A DNA stretch of 64,000 nt from Arthrobacter sp. PAMC25564. Lineage in GTDB: Bacteria > Actinomycetota > Actinomycetes > Actinomycetales > Micrococcaceae. The notes under the pieces are model-generated. The model was given only the letters and a program-made list of their open reading frames with translations, did not search any database and had not been told where the DNA came from. Position 1 is the stretch's first letter. The number at the start of each line of letters is the position of its first letter. Location of the stretch: positions 558,001 through 622,000 of the forward strand of contig NZ_CP039290.1 in the NCBI RefSeq assembly GCF_004798705.1. Reading direction: 5' to 3'. A program made the translations under genes and the position numbers. Positions 33,572 through 41,361 of the stretch are shown in pieces.

Positions 33572-33976
33572 ATGACCTCTGAAAACTCCCAGTCCATGAA
33601 GCCGGCGACCGTTGCCAAGAAGCTTGGCATCTACCTGCCCGCAACACCCCAGGAGTTTCAGGATTCGCTCATTACCCGCGCCGATTTCGCCGAGCTCCAG
33701 GCCAACCCGCCGGAGTGGCTCGCGGAACTCCGCCGCAACGGCCCGCACCCGCGCCCCGTGGTGGCGCAGAAGCTGAACGTCTCCATTAGCGGCCTTGCCC
33801 GCGGCGGCGTCGAAGAGGCCCTTACGACGGCGGAAATCACCGCGCTGCTGCAGGCTCCGCCCGCGTGGCTGGTGGCCGAGCGCTCCACCCACGCCGCCGT
33901 CCGCGCCGAAGCCCAGCGGGTCAAGGACGAGGCCGTGAAGAAGGACGCTAAGAAGGCACGCACCGCGGCCGAGTAG
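33572..33976 (+). CDS. DUF5997 family protein
   Basis: A 134-aa actinobacterial protein of unknown function, recognised as DUF5997 from MKPATVAKKLGIYLPATPQEFQDSLITRADFAELQANPPEWL and LRRNGPHPRPVVAQKLNVSISGLARGG. The N-terminal half looks like a compact helical domain, perhaps DNA-binding; the C-terminus is a charged Lys/Ala/Glu helix. It is paired divergently with the LysR-effector-domain gene, an 80-bp gap apart, which suggests shared regulation. Confidence 0.75.
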   Translation: MTSENSQSMKPATVAKKLGIYLPATPQEFQDSLITRADFAELQANPPEWLAELRRNGPHPRPVVAQKLNVSISGLARGGVEEALTTAEITALLQAPPAWLVAERSTHAAVRAEAQRVKDEAVKKDAKKARTAAE

Positions 33977-34112
33977 CACGCAACGCCGTTCCCGAAGGCT
34001 GTTCTCATGGCGCCCGCGCAGGACTATGCTCGCGGAATGAGTCAGATCCGCAGCGCGGTGGCCCCCGAAAACCCGGTTACCGCACCGGCGGCACTTCGGA
34101 AGGGACCCCGTT

Positions 34113-34724
34113 ATGCCTACGCACAAAATTGGTTACTTTGTCGGTAGCCTGTCCAGCGTATCGATCAACCGGAAGCTCTCCAAGGCCTTGATCAGGCTCG
34201 CCCCGGCAGGGCTGGAGTTCACGGAAATCCCGATCCGGGACCTCCCGCTGTACAGCCCGGACTTCGACGCCGCCTACCCGCCCGAGGGGCAGGCCCTCAA
34301 AACGGCCGTCGAAGGATCGGACGGGATCCTGTTCATCTCCCCGGAATACAACCGCTCCATCCCCGGGGCCCTGAAGAACGCCATCGACTGGGGATCCCGG
34401 CCCTGGGGCACGAATTCCTTCGCCCGCAAGCCCACCGGAATCATCGGCACCTCCCCCGGCGGCATCGGCACGGCCGTCATGCAGTCCTCGTTCCGTAGCG
34501 TCCTGAGCTTCCTGGACGCTCCCCAGCTCAACGCGCCGGAAGCGTACATCCGGTTCGACCCCGCGATCTACGGGGACGACGGCGAGGTCAGCGACCCCGG
34601 CACCGAGACCTTCCTCCGGCACTTTATGGAGGAGTTCGGCGCGTTCGTCGAGCGGGTCCTCGCCGCCAACGCCCCCGGGCACATCGGCGACGAGCACCCG
34701 GACGAGCGCAAGCTGGACCGGTAG
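34113..34724 (+). CDS. NADPH-dependent FMN reductase family protein
   Basis: A 203-aa flavodoxin-fold reductase. The FMN phosphate-binding loop is GSLSSVSINRKL and the second flavin loop is SPEYNRSIPGALKNAIDWGSRP. The family transfers hydride from NAD(P)H to FMN, quinones, chromate or azo dyes. It stands alone between unrelated genes, so its physiological substrate cannot be inferred. Confidence 0.87.
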   Translation: MPTHKIGYFVGSLSSVSINRKLSKALIRLAPAGLEFTEIPIRDLPLYSPDFDAAYPPEGQALKTAVEGSDGILFISPEYNRSIPGALKNAIDWGSRPWGTNSFARKPTGIIGTSPGGIGTAVMQSSFRSVLSFLDAPQLNAPEAYIRFDPAIYGDDGEVSDPGTETFLRHFMEEFGAFVERVLAANAPGHIGDEHPDERKLDR

Positions 34725-34748
34725 GGCGGGGCCGTTGGAAAGTGGCCG

Positions 34749-35126
34749 TCAGTCCTGGTGCAGCTGGACGAAGTTGCCACAGCCGTCATCGAGCACCACC
34801 GAGGTTCCGGCGGGACCCTCAGTCGGTTCGCCCTGGAACACGACGCCCTTCGCCGCGAGCCGGTCGTATTCGGCCCGGACATCAAGCACACCGAGGACGA
34901 TCGCCGGCATCCCGGCGTCGTGGCATGCGTTCATGTAGTTGGCGCCGATCGGGTTGTCGCTGGGCTCCAACAATAGGCCTGCGGATTTCCCGCCGCCCGG
35001 ATCCTTCACAATGTAGAGGTTGTGTTCCGGCAGGGCCAGCAGGGTTTCGAACCCGAGGGTACCGGTGTAGAACTCGTGGGCCGCGGCGGGATCCTTGACG
35101 TGGATGCTGCACATTTTCAATCGCAT
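34749..35126 (-). CDS. VOC-family (glyoxalase/bleomycin resistance-like) protein
   Basis: A 125-aa vicinal oxygen chelate fold protein: KMCSIHVKDPAAAHEFYTGTLGFETLLALPEHNLYIVKDPGG in the first module and AIVLGVLDVRAEYDRLAAKGVVFQGEPTEGPAGTSVVLDDGCGNFVQLHQ in the second. Metal ligands are plausible at the first His (IHV) and late Glu/Gln positions. The family covers dioxygenases, isomerases and resistance proteins, so no substrate is proposed. Confidence 0.82.
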   Translation of the reverse strand: MRLKMCSIHVKDPAAAHEFYTGTLGFETLLALPEHNLYIVKDPGGGKSAGLLLEPSDNPIGANYMNACHDAGMPAIVLGVLDVRAEYDRLAAKGVVFQGEPTEGPAGTSVVLDDGCGNFVQLHQD

Positions 35127-35262
35127 GCGGCCAAGGCTACGTCAGGAGGGCCCCGGCTGTGAACGCCATTGACGGCCGGGTCCGCAGGGATTCCAATGGA
35201 ACTAGCGGAACCGCGCCCGCCCGGGCAGGTTCCCCGTCAACGTGTCCTGGAGGTGTGTTGGA

Positions 35263-35874
35263 ATGCCGTCGCTCTCAGGATCCTTCCCGCTCGGGATGTG
35301 GCAGTTGGCCGCCCTCGCCGTCCTCGTTGTGTGCGCGGTGGCCGGCTCTGTCTACTTGGCCCGGAAACACCTGAACGACGACACCGGGTTGCCGGATGCG
35401 GTGTTCTGGGACAGTTTCGCGGGACTCGCCGTCGTTGTGCCGGCAGTGATCCTCCCCTCCCTCGCCTCGCCCTGGGCCGGAATGATGCTTGGGCTCCTTG
35501 CGGCGGGGACCGCCGTTGCCGCCTACCGGCTGGCCCCAGGGCTGATCAGCCGGCAGGGGGCCCGCCGCACTTCCCGGGAAGCCGTGACTGCCGATGAGGC
35601 TGCCGCCGCCCTGCACCGGAGGGTGCTGGAAAGGTGGCAGCGCTACGAGCTCGACCCGGGCTACTGCATCGACTTCCCTGCGATGAGTGATCCGCGGCAA
35701 CCGGAAACGGCTGCCCTCATCAAAGCGATGAAAGCGGCGGAACGGCTGAGTGCCGGGCACCGGCGGGACGGAAACGACGCCGGCTACGTCCCGGCAGTCC
35801 GGCGGCTGGAACAGGCCCTGGCCGAGGCCGAACGCGCCGCCGGCGTGAACCTGAATGCTTCCCTATTGAGCTGA
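35263..35874 (+). CDS. Hypothetical membrane protein
   Basis: A 203-aa protein with three predicted membrane segments in its first 95 residues (WQLAALAVLVVCAVAGSVYLA, SFAGLAVVVPAVILPSLA, MMLGLLAAGTAVAAYRLA) and a soluble C-terminal half rich in Ala, Arg and Glu (AAAALHRRVLERWQRYELDPGYCIDFPAMSDPRQ). ATG at 35263 was chosen for the GGAGG nine bases upstream; a GTG at 35242 is also in frame. I recognise no family. The WxRYELDPGxxIDFPAM segment looks conserved enough to be functional. Confidence 0.65.
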   Translation: MPSLSGSFPLGMWQLAALAVLVVCAVAGSVYLARKHLNDDTGLPDAVFWDSFAGLAVVVPAVILPSLASPWAGMMLGLLAAGTAVAAYRLAPGLISRQGARRTSREAVTADEAAAALHRRVLERWQRYELDPGYCIDFPAMSDPRQPETAALIKAMKAAERLSAGHRRDGNDAGYVPAVRRLEQALAEAERAAGVNLNASLLS

Positions 35875-35905
35875 ATCCCTGCACCATTTCCCGGAAGGAA
35901 GCACC

Positions 35906-36544
35906 ATGACAGACATCACCATCATCGGCAGCGGAAACATGGCTCGGGCGATCGGCACGCGTGCCGTGGCGGCCGGCCGCGAGGTCCAGATCCTGGACCG
36001 GACCCCTGAAAATGCCGCCAAGCTCGCGACGGAGCTCGGCGGCAACACCACGTCCGGGAGCCTCGGCGACATCCCCGACGGCGACATCGTGGTGTTGGCC
36101 CTCTACTTTGGTCCGGCTAAGGAAGTCGCTACGCATTACGGGGATACCCTGAGCGACAAGACCGTGATCGAAATCAGCAACCCGATCAACATGGAAACCT
36201 TCGACTCCCTCGTCGTCGAACCCGGCACGTCCGCCGCCGAAGAGATCGCCGCCTTGCTTCCCGGCGCACGCGTGGTGAAGGCCTTCAACACGACTTTTGC
36301 AGGTCCCCTCGCCGCGGGCACCACCGGCGGGATGCCGTTGGATGTCTTCATCGCCTCCGACTCCGAAAAGGCCCGCAACGAGGTGGCGGCCTTCGCCAGC
36401 GCGGCCGGGCTCCGTCCGCTCCAGGTCGGCGGACTGCGCCATGCCCGGGAACTGGAGGGATTCCAGCTCCTGATCATGGCGCTGCAGGCCAACCCCGCGT
36501 ACGAGAACTTCAACTGGGGCACCGGACTGAAGGTCATCGACTGA
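35906..36544 (+). CDS. NADPH-dependent F420 reductase-like NAD(P)-binding protein
   Basis: A 212-aa Rossmann-fold protein like the NADP-binding domain of F420-dependent NADP oxidoreductases (ITIIGSGNMARAIGTRAVAAGREVQILDRTPENA, VVLALYFGPAKEVA, IEISNPIN, VKAFNTTFAGPLAAG). It has a C-terminal helix ending LLIMALQANPAYENFNWGTGLKV. Arthrobacter relatives are often annotated with F420 in the name, though this does not prove F420 use. It starts 31 bp after the membrane protein gene and may share its transcript. Confidence 0.82.
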   Translation: MTDITIIGSGNMARAIGTRAVAAGREVQILDRTPENAAKLATELGGNTTSGSLGDIPDGDIVVLALYFGPAKEVATHYGDTLSDKTVIEISNPINMETFDSLVVEPGTSAAEEIAALLPGARVVKAFNTTFAGPLAAGTTGGMPLDVFIASDSEKARNEVAAFASAAGLRPLQVGGLRHARELEGFQLLIMALQANPAYENFNWGTGLKVID

Positions 36545-36568
36545 GCCCGGTGCCCCGCTAGAAGGGAC

Positions 36569-38092
36569 TCAAATCCCCCGGGCCAGGACCTGACCCTTGA
36601 AGAACTCGGGCCGGAGCTTGTACATGACCAGCATGAGCACCACGCCGAGCAGGATCACGCCCATGCCCAGGATGAAGACGAGTCCCAGGCCGCCGATCGA
36701 TGATCCGGAGCCGTAATCCGGATCCATGGAGTCGTAGGCGGTCTTGAAGAACATCACCAGCAGGATGACGCCGCCGAGCAGGGGTGCCAGGAACTTGAAG
36801 AAGAACGCCTGGGCGCCGCTGAAAGCCTGGGCACGGAAGAACCAGACGCAGGCCAGTGCGGTAATGCCGTAGTAGAAGCAGATCATCATGCCCAGGGCCG
36901 TGATGGTGTCCCACAGGGCGTTCTCGGATGTGGTCCGCGTGATGACGTAGAAGGCTGCGGCGGCCACGGCCGCAGCAATCGTGGCGTAGCTCGGGGACTT
37001 GTGGGTGGGGCTGATCCTGCTGAACTTGTGCGGCAGCGCTTTGTAGTGGCCCATGGCCAGCAGCGTCCGGGCCGGGGAGACGAAGGTGGACTGCAGCGAG
37101 GCGGCGGAGCTGCTCAGGATGGCCAGGGACATCAGGATGGCGAACGGGCCCATCACGGGTCCGGCGAGGACGGCGAAGATGCTGCCCTGGTTCTCCGGGT
37201 TTCCGGCGCCCAGTCCGGTGTCGCCGATGCCGGCGAAGGACAGGGTAGCCAGCGCGACGGTCATGTAGATGATGACGATCACCAGCACGGTGACGGTGGC
37301 GGCACGGCCCGGTGTCTTCTCCGGGTTCTTCGTCTCCTCGTTCATGGTCAGCGTGACGTCCCAGCCCCAGTAGATAAAGATCGACAGCGATACGCCGGCG
37401 GCGAAGGAAGAGAAGGAATCGACGGCAAACGGGTTGAACCAGTCCGGCGTGATGGCGGTGGCGTCGAACGCAGTGCCGTTGGCGACGTGGCTGAAGGCGG
37501 CCACCGCGAACCAGCCCAGGACCAGCAGCTGGAACGCGACCAGCACGTACTGCACACCCTTGGTGGTTTCCATGCCGCGGTAGGAGATCCAGCAGGCCAG
37601 CGCAATGAACACCAGCGTCGTGGCGATGTTAAGCGGCAGAATCTTGCTCAGCCCGGCCAGGTCCGGGTTCCCGAACAGCTGGGCCAGCATGAGGTAGAAG
37701 AAGTCGACCGCCACGGCCGCCAGATTGGAGAGCACGATGATGGTCGCCGCGATCAGGCCCCAGCCTCCCATCCAGCCGATCCACGGCCCGAACGCCCGGG
37801 AGGCCCAGGTGAAGGAGGTGCCGGCGTCGGGCATGGCGTTGTTGAGTTCGCGGTAGCCGAGCGCCACGAGCAGCATCGGGACAAAGCCCACGAGGAAGAT
37901 CGCCGGCAGGTGCACCCCCACTTCGGACACGGTGGGGCCCAGGGCCGCAGTGAGCGTGTAAGCGGGCGCGATGCAGGACACGCCGATGACGACGGCGCCG
38001 ATCAGTCCCACCGATCCTGCCTTCAGCCCCTTGTCGCTCAGGCCTTTGTGTTCCTTGGGTAACGTCTCGGACGTCGCGTGTTCGGTGCTCAT
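36569..38092 (-). CDS. APC-family amino acid/polyamine permease
   Basis: A 507-aa APC permease with about 12 to 14 helices. The start KGLKAGSVGLIGAVVIGVSCIAPAYTLTAALGP and SFTWASRAFGPWIGWMGGWGL are typical of the family. Its start overlaps the end of the universal stress protein gene by 4 bp, and a flavin amine oxidase is upstream on the same strand. A polyamine such as putrescine, or another amine, is therefore the likely substrate, by inference from the operon. Confidence 0.84.
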   Translation of the reverse strand: MSTEHATSETLPKEHKGLSDKGLKAGSVGLIGAVVIGVSCIAPAYTLTAALGPTVSEVGVHLPAIFLVGFVPMLLVALGYRELNNAMPDAGTSFTWASRAFGPWIGWMGGWGLIAATIIVLSNLAAVAVDFFYLMLAQLFGNPDLAGLSKILPLNIATTLVFIALACWISYRGMETTKGVQYVLVAFQLLVLGWFAVAAFSHVANGTAFDATAITPDWFNPFAVDSFSSFAAGVSLSIFIYWGWDVTLTMNEETKNPEKTPGRAATVTVLVIVIIYMTVALATLSFAGIGDTGLGAGNPENQGSIFAVLAGPVMGPFAILMSLAILSSSAASLQSTFVSPARTLLAMGHYKALPHKFSRISPTHKSPSYATIAAAVAAAAFYVITRTTSENALWDTITALGMMICFYYGITALACVWFFRAQAFSGAQAFFFKFLAPLLGGVILLVMFFKTAYDSMDPDYGSGSSIGGLGLVFILGMGVILLGVVLMLVMYKLRPEFFKGQVLARGI

Positions 38093-39012
38093 TGGTGTGC
38101 CTCTCCGGAGGGGTCATTCGTCGTTGAATGGGTCGAGCCGTCCGGCTCATGTTTGCTTTCGTAATCGCCGGGGACCACGATCATCGGCACCGGCAGCGCC
38201 CGCAGGATCCGGCTGGCTGTGCTCCCCAGGAAGATGGAGCGGTTCCGGGCCAGCCGGCTGGATCCGATCAGCAGGACTTCGCCGTCCTCCCAGTCGAGGC
38301 GGTCCACGGCTTCCTCGATGCTCCGGCCCTGGGCCACCACGACGTCGGCCTGGATGGCAGGCCGGGCTCCCGACGGGCTGCCCGCCGCCGCAGCCACGTG
38401 TTTCGCTGCGTACTCGCGCGCGGCTTCGGCCGCGACCGGCGAGTCGCCGCCGTCGAGCGCCAGGAGCGACACCACCCGCAGCGGCACTTTCCGCTGGGCG
38501 GCCATCTCGACCGCGACGTCCAGCAGCTTCTCGGCGCCCGCACGCGTGCCGAGTCCGCAGCTGAGCCGGGTCAAAGCCTCCTGGCGGTGGTATCCATGGG
38601 GCGCGAGAGCCACCGGAACAGACGCTGCGTGGAGCAGGGCGCTGGCCACCGAACCGACCGTGAACCTTTTGAACAGTCCGCTGCTGGCCGCCCCGATGAT
38701 GAGCATTTCCGCGTGCAGTTCCTCGGTCGCGTCGATCAGCGCGTGCGCCTCGGAATCACCGCTGCGGACATGTGCTTCCGCCGGGACGTCGGCGGGAACC
38801 AGGGCCAGCGCTTCGTCGAGCCATTCGCGGGCCTGCTCGTTGAGCAGGTTCTCGAATCCGGCCTTGGGCGCATGGGCGGCCCCGAACTGCGAAACCTCGG
38901 GAACCACCAGCACAAGATCCAGGCTGGCGCCCCGGCCCCGGGCGAGCGAGATGGCCAGATTGACGGCATCATGACCCCTGGCGTTGGCTGAATACCCCAC
39001 TACGTATCGCAT
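38089..39012 (-). CDS. Tandem universal stress protein (UspA family)
   Basis: A 307-aa protein with two USP domains in a row. Domain 1 (about 1-140) begins RYVVGYSANARGHDAVNLAI and ends with IIGAASSGLFKRFTVGSVASALLHAASVPVALAP. Domain 2 (about 150-290) ends with LIGSSRLARNRSIFLGSTASRILRALPVPMIVVP. Both have the ATP-binding pattern G-x2-x-G-x9-G(S/T). It sits between the amine oxidase and the permease genes, so it may modulate transport or respond to amine stress; USP proteins are often linked to transporters. Confidence 0.87.
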   Translation of the reverse strand: MRYVVGYSANARGHDAVNLAISLARGRGASLDLVLVVPEVSQFGAAHAPKAGFENLLNEQAREWLDEALALVPADVPAEAHVRSGDSEAHALIDATEELHAEMLIIGAASSGLFKRFTVGSVASALLHAASVPVALAPHGYHRQEALTRLSCGLGTRAGAEKLLDVAVEMAAQRKVPLRVVSLLALDGGDSPVAAEAAREYAAKHVAAAAGSPSGARPAIQADVVVAQGRSIEEAVDRLDWEDGEVLLIGSSRLARNRSIFLGSTASRILRALPVPMIVVPGDYESKHEPDGSTHSTTNDPSGEAHQ

Positions 39013-39045
39013 CCGGTGGTCCTTTCTGAGCTGCTGGGCGGAATT

Positions 39046-40434
39046 CTAGGAAGTGACGGATGCACGGTCTGCCGCCGCCACGATGCGGGCCGCCGTCTGG
39101 CGTCCCATCCGTACGGCGCCGTCGACATGCTGGTAGCCCTCGGCTGCCAGGTCGGAGGAGGACCAGTAGATCGGTCCCACCGGCGCCAACTGGTCCTTGC
39201 CGTAGCGGTGCAGGCCGCCGAGGTCGTAGCTGGAGGCGTACGCGCCGCGGGTCCATTCCTCCGAACCCCAGTCGGACTCGTAGTAGACCTCGGGCGTCAG
39301 GGCCTTCCCGCCCAGGAATCCGGCCATCGATTCGAGGATGGCGCGGCGGCGGTCCTCGGCGCTGAGCTCGAACATCGCGTCGGCCTTCTCGTCCGAGACG
39401 AAGCCGACCAGCGTGCCGCGGGGATCCTCGTGGTTGGTGTTGTCGTAGACCTCCTGGACCAGCGCGCCGGCGCCGAAGCAGGTTCCGGACAGTCCGTCCT
39501 CGCGCCAGAACGGCGAGCTGTAGACGGCGTGCACCTTAATGACCAGGCCCAGCGACTGGTGCTGGTGCATCTGGTGCTGGCGGCGCGGCAGCGGCGGGTT
39601 GAAGGACACCCGGGAGTACAGGTTCGGCGGCACGGCCATGATCACGAAGCGCGCGTTTACCGTGGCGCGTTCGGAAACGGCGCTCACGCGATGGTCCCCG
39701 CCTGCGTCCACACCCCAGTTGATGGTGCGGACCGGGCTGTCCAGGACGACGTCGTCGCCCAGTTCAGCGGCCTGCAGCAGGGAGACCTGCTGCATCCCCC
39801 CGATGACCCGCTTGTCCAGGATGAAATCCTCATCGGTCAGGTGCGTGAAGGATCCGGCGGAGGCCGCCATCAGCACGGCCTGCAGCGCCGAGAAGGCGTG
39901 CGCCGGCTTGGTGAGCATGCCGCCGGCGATGAACAGCCCGATGTTGTTGCAGGCTTCCTCGTCGGAGGAGTTCTCGCGCAGCCAGTGGTGGAAGGAAATG
40001 GTGTCGAGGGCGCGGGCCTTGGGGTGCGCCCATGGTTCGGTGGGGCCGATCTCGGCGGCGAGGGTATCCAGCAGGGCGGTGAGTTTGTTCATCTCCGCGG
40101 CGGTGGTGCCGCTGACCGGGAAGGTGTCGCCTGTATAAAGGGTGCGCTTGCCGTCGGAGCCGATGTAGACGGATTTGCCGTCGCGGTAGCGGGAGTAGGT
40201 CTTCAGGCCGAGCTCGTCCAGCAGTGCCAGCAGTTCGGTCTGGTCCGGCGAGACCCACTGGCCGCCGATTTCGAGCATGGCGCCGTCAATGGTGTCGGTC
40301 CAGGTGCGCCCGCCGACCCGGTCGCGGGCCTCCAGTACGGCCACGCTCAGTCCGGCCGTCTTCAGTTCCCGGGCTGCGGTCAGCCCGGCGGGGCCGGCTC
40401 CGACGATGACGACGTCGCGGTCAAGTTCCAGCAT
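39046..40434 (-). CDS. Flavin amine oxidase (putrescine/monoamine oxidase type)
   Basis: A 462-aa FAD amine oxidase. The FAD fold is VVIVGAGPAGLTAARELKTAGLSVAVLEARDRVGGRTWTD, followed by EIGGQWVSPDQTELLALLDELGL; the C-terminus has GAYASSYDLGGLHRYGKDQLAPVGPIYWSSSDLAAEGYQHVDGAVRMG. It oxidises an amine to the aldehyde with release of ammonia and hydrogen peroxide. Actinobacterial putrescine oxidases belong to this family. It is the first gene of an operon with the stress protein and permease and is divergent from a TetR gene across a perfect palindrome. Confidence 0.88.
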   Translation of the reverse strand: MLELDRDVVIVGAGPAGLTAARELKTAGLSVAVLEARDRVGGRTWTDTIDGAMLEIGGQWVSPDQTELLALLDELGLKTYSRYRDGKSVYIGSDGKRTLYTGDTFPVSGTTAAEMNKLTALLDTLAAEIGPTEPWAHPKARALDTISFHHWLRENSSDEEACNNIGLFIAGGMLTKPAHAFSALQAVLMAASAGSFTHLTDEDFILDKRVIGGMQQVSLLQAAELGDDVVLDSPVRTINWGVDAGGDHRVSAVSERATVNARFVIMAVPPNLYSRVSFNPPLPRRQHQMHQHQSLGLVIKVHAVYSSPFWREDGLSGTCFGAGALVQEVYDNTNHEDPRGTLVGFVSDEKADAMFELSAEDRRRAILESMAGFLGGKALTPEVYYESDWGSEEWTRGAYASSYDLGGLHRYGKDQLAPVGPIYWSSSDLAAEGYQHVDGAVRMGRQTAARIVAAADRASVTS

Positions 40435-40471
40435 GATGTCCTCTCCGTGGCCGCTAGAGTGATGCGAACCA

Positions 40472-40494
40472 CTAAATGAATGTCATTCATTTAG
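40472..40494. promoter_or_regulatory. Perfect TetR-type operator
   Basis: An 11-1-11 palindrome: CTAAATGAATG, a central T, and CATTCATTTAG. It lies 38 bp before the amine oxidase start and in the gap to the TetR gene. AT-rich symmetry of this size in the divergent region is typical of a TetR binding site, here probably covering the amine operon promoter. Confidence 0.78.
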
Positions 40495-40609
40495 AATGAC
40501 TATAGCGGCTTAGTTCGGAACAGGGAAGACCCGGCGGGCTAGGAAGTGCACAGCCCGGGAAGCGCACAATGGAATAATCCTTGGGATACCCCCAGCAGAA
40601 AGGCCAGGA

Positions 40610-41299
40610 ATGCCGGCAGCCACGAGCGCCCCAGCAGATTCCCACCCCGCGGACGCCAAACCGCGGCGGCGGGTCGGCAGGCCGCCGGCCGCCGTCCTGG
40701 ACCAGGACGGCATCACCGCCGCCGCCCTGCAGCTGATCCGCAAGAGCGGCTACGACGGCTTCACCATGGCCGCCCTTGCCCGCACGCTGAACGTCGCGCC
40801 GTCGGCCCTCTACAACCACGTCTCCTCCAAGCGGGACGTGCTGGTCCTCGTCCAGGACCACTTGACCTCGTTCGTGGACGTGTCAGCATTCGACACCGGG
40901 ACCTGGGACCAGGCCGTCAGGGAGTGGGCCTGGAGCTACCGGGATGTGTTCTCCAAGCACACGCCGCTGATCCCGGTCATCGCCGTGCTGCCGGTCACCG
41001 ACGCGCCGAAGACCCTGGCCATGTATGAGGCCGTCAGCGCGGGCTTCGGCAGGGCCGGTTTCCCGACGGAGCGCATCATCCCGGCCATCGTGGCGCTGGA
41101 GTCCTTCATCTTCGGCTCCGCCTACGACGTCACCGCACCGGCGGACATCTTTGATTCCGGCAGCATGGCGGCCTCGACGCCCAACTTCACCTCCGCCGTC
41201 GAGAGCCTGGCCCGGCAGGGCTTCGAAAACCCGGCCGACGTCGCGTTCAGCCTGGGACTGGAAGCGCTCATTACGGGATTCGGGGCGCTCCGGACGTAG
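40610..41299 (+). CDS. TetR-family transcriptional regulator
   Basis: A 229-aa regulator. The N-terminus is a Pro/Ala tail ending RRRVGRPP, then the helix-turn-helix ITAAALQLIRKSGYDGFTMAALARTLNVAPSALYNHVSSKRDVL (about residues 35-80). The C-terminal ligand domain resembles TetR_C (tetracycline repressor-like): VIPAIVALESFIFGSAYD-type helices and a final SLGLEALITGFGAL. Divergent from the amine oxidase operon, with the palindrome at 40472-40494 between them; it probably represses that operon until an amine or its product appears. Confidence 0.87.
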   Translation: MPAATSAPADSHPADAKPRRRVGRPPAAVLDQDGITAAALQLIRKSGYDGFTMAALARTLNVAPSALYNHVSSKRDVLVLVQDHLTSFVDVSAFDTGTWDQAVREWAWSYRDVFSKHTPLIPVIAVLPVTDAPKTLAMYEAVSAGFGRAGFPTERIIPAIVALESFIFGSAYDVTAPADIFDSGSMAASTPNFTSAVESLARQGFENPADVAFSLGLEALITGFGALRT

Positions 41300-41305
41300 C
41301 GGGCG

Positions 41306-41345
41306 CTTCCCCCGGGGACGGGCATCCCTGCCGCCCAAGGGGAAG
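41306..41345. terminator. Possible bidirectional hairpin between convergent genes
   Basis: CTTCCCC at 41306-41312 pairs with GGGGAAG at 41339-41345 around an internal 26-base GC-rich loop. It lies between the convergent TetR and deacetylase genes. No T-run is present, so support is moderate. Confidence 0.4.
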
Positions 41346-41361
41346 AACTGCGCCGGCTATT

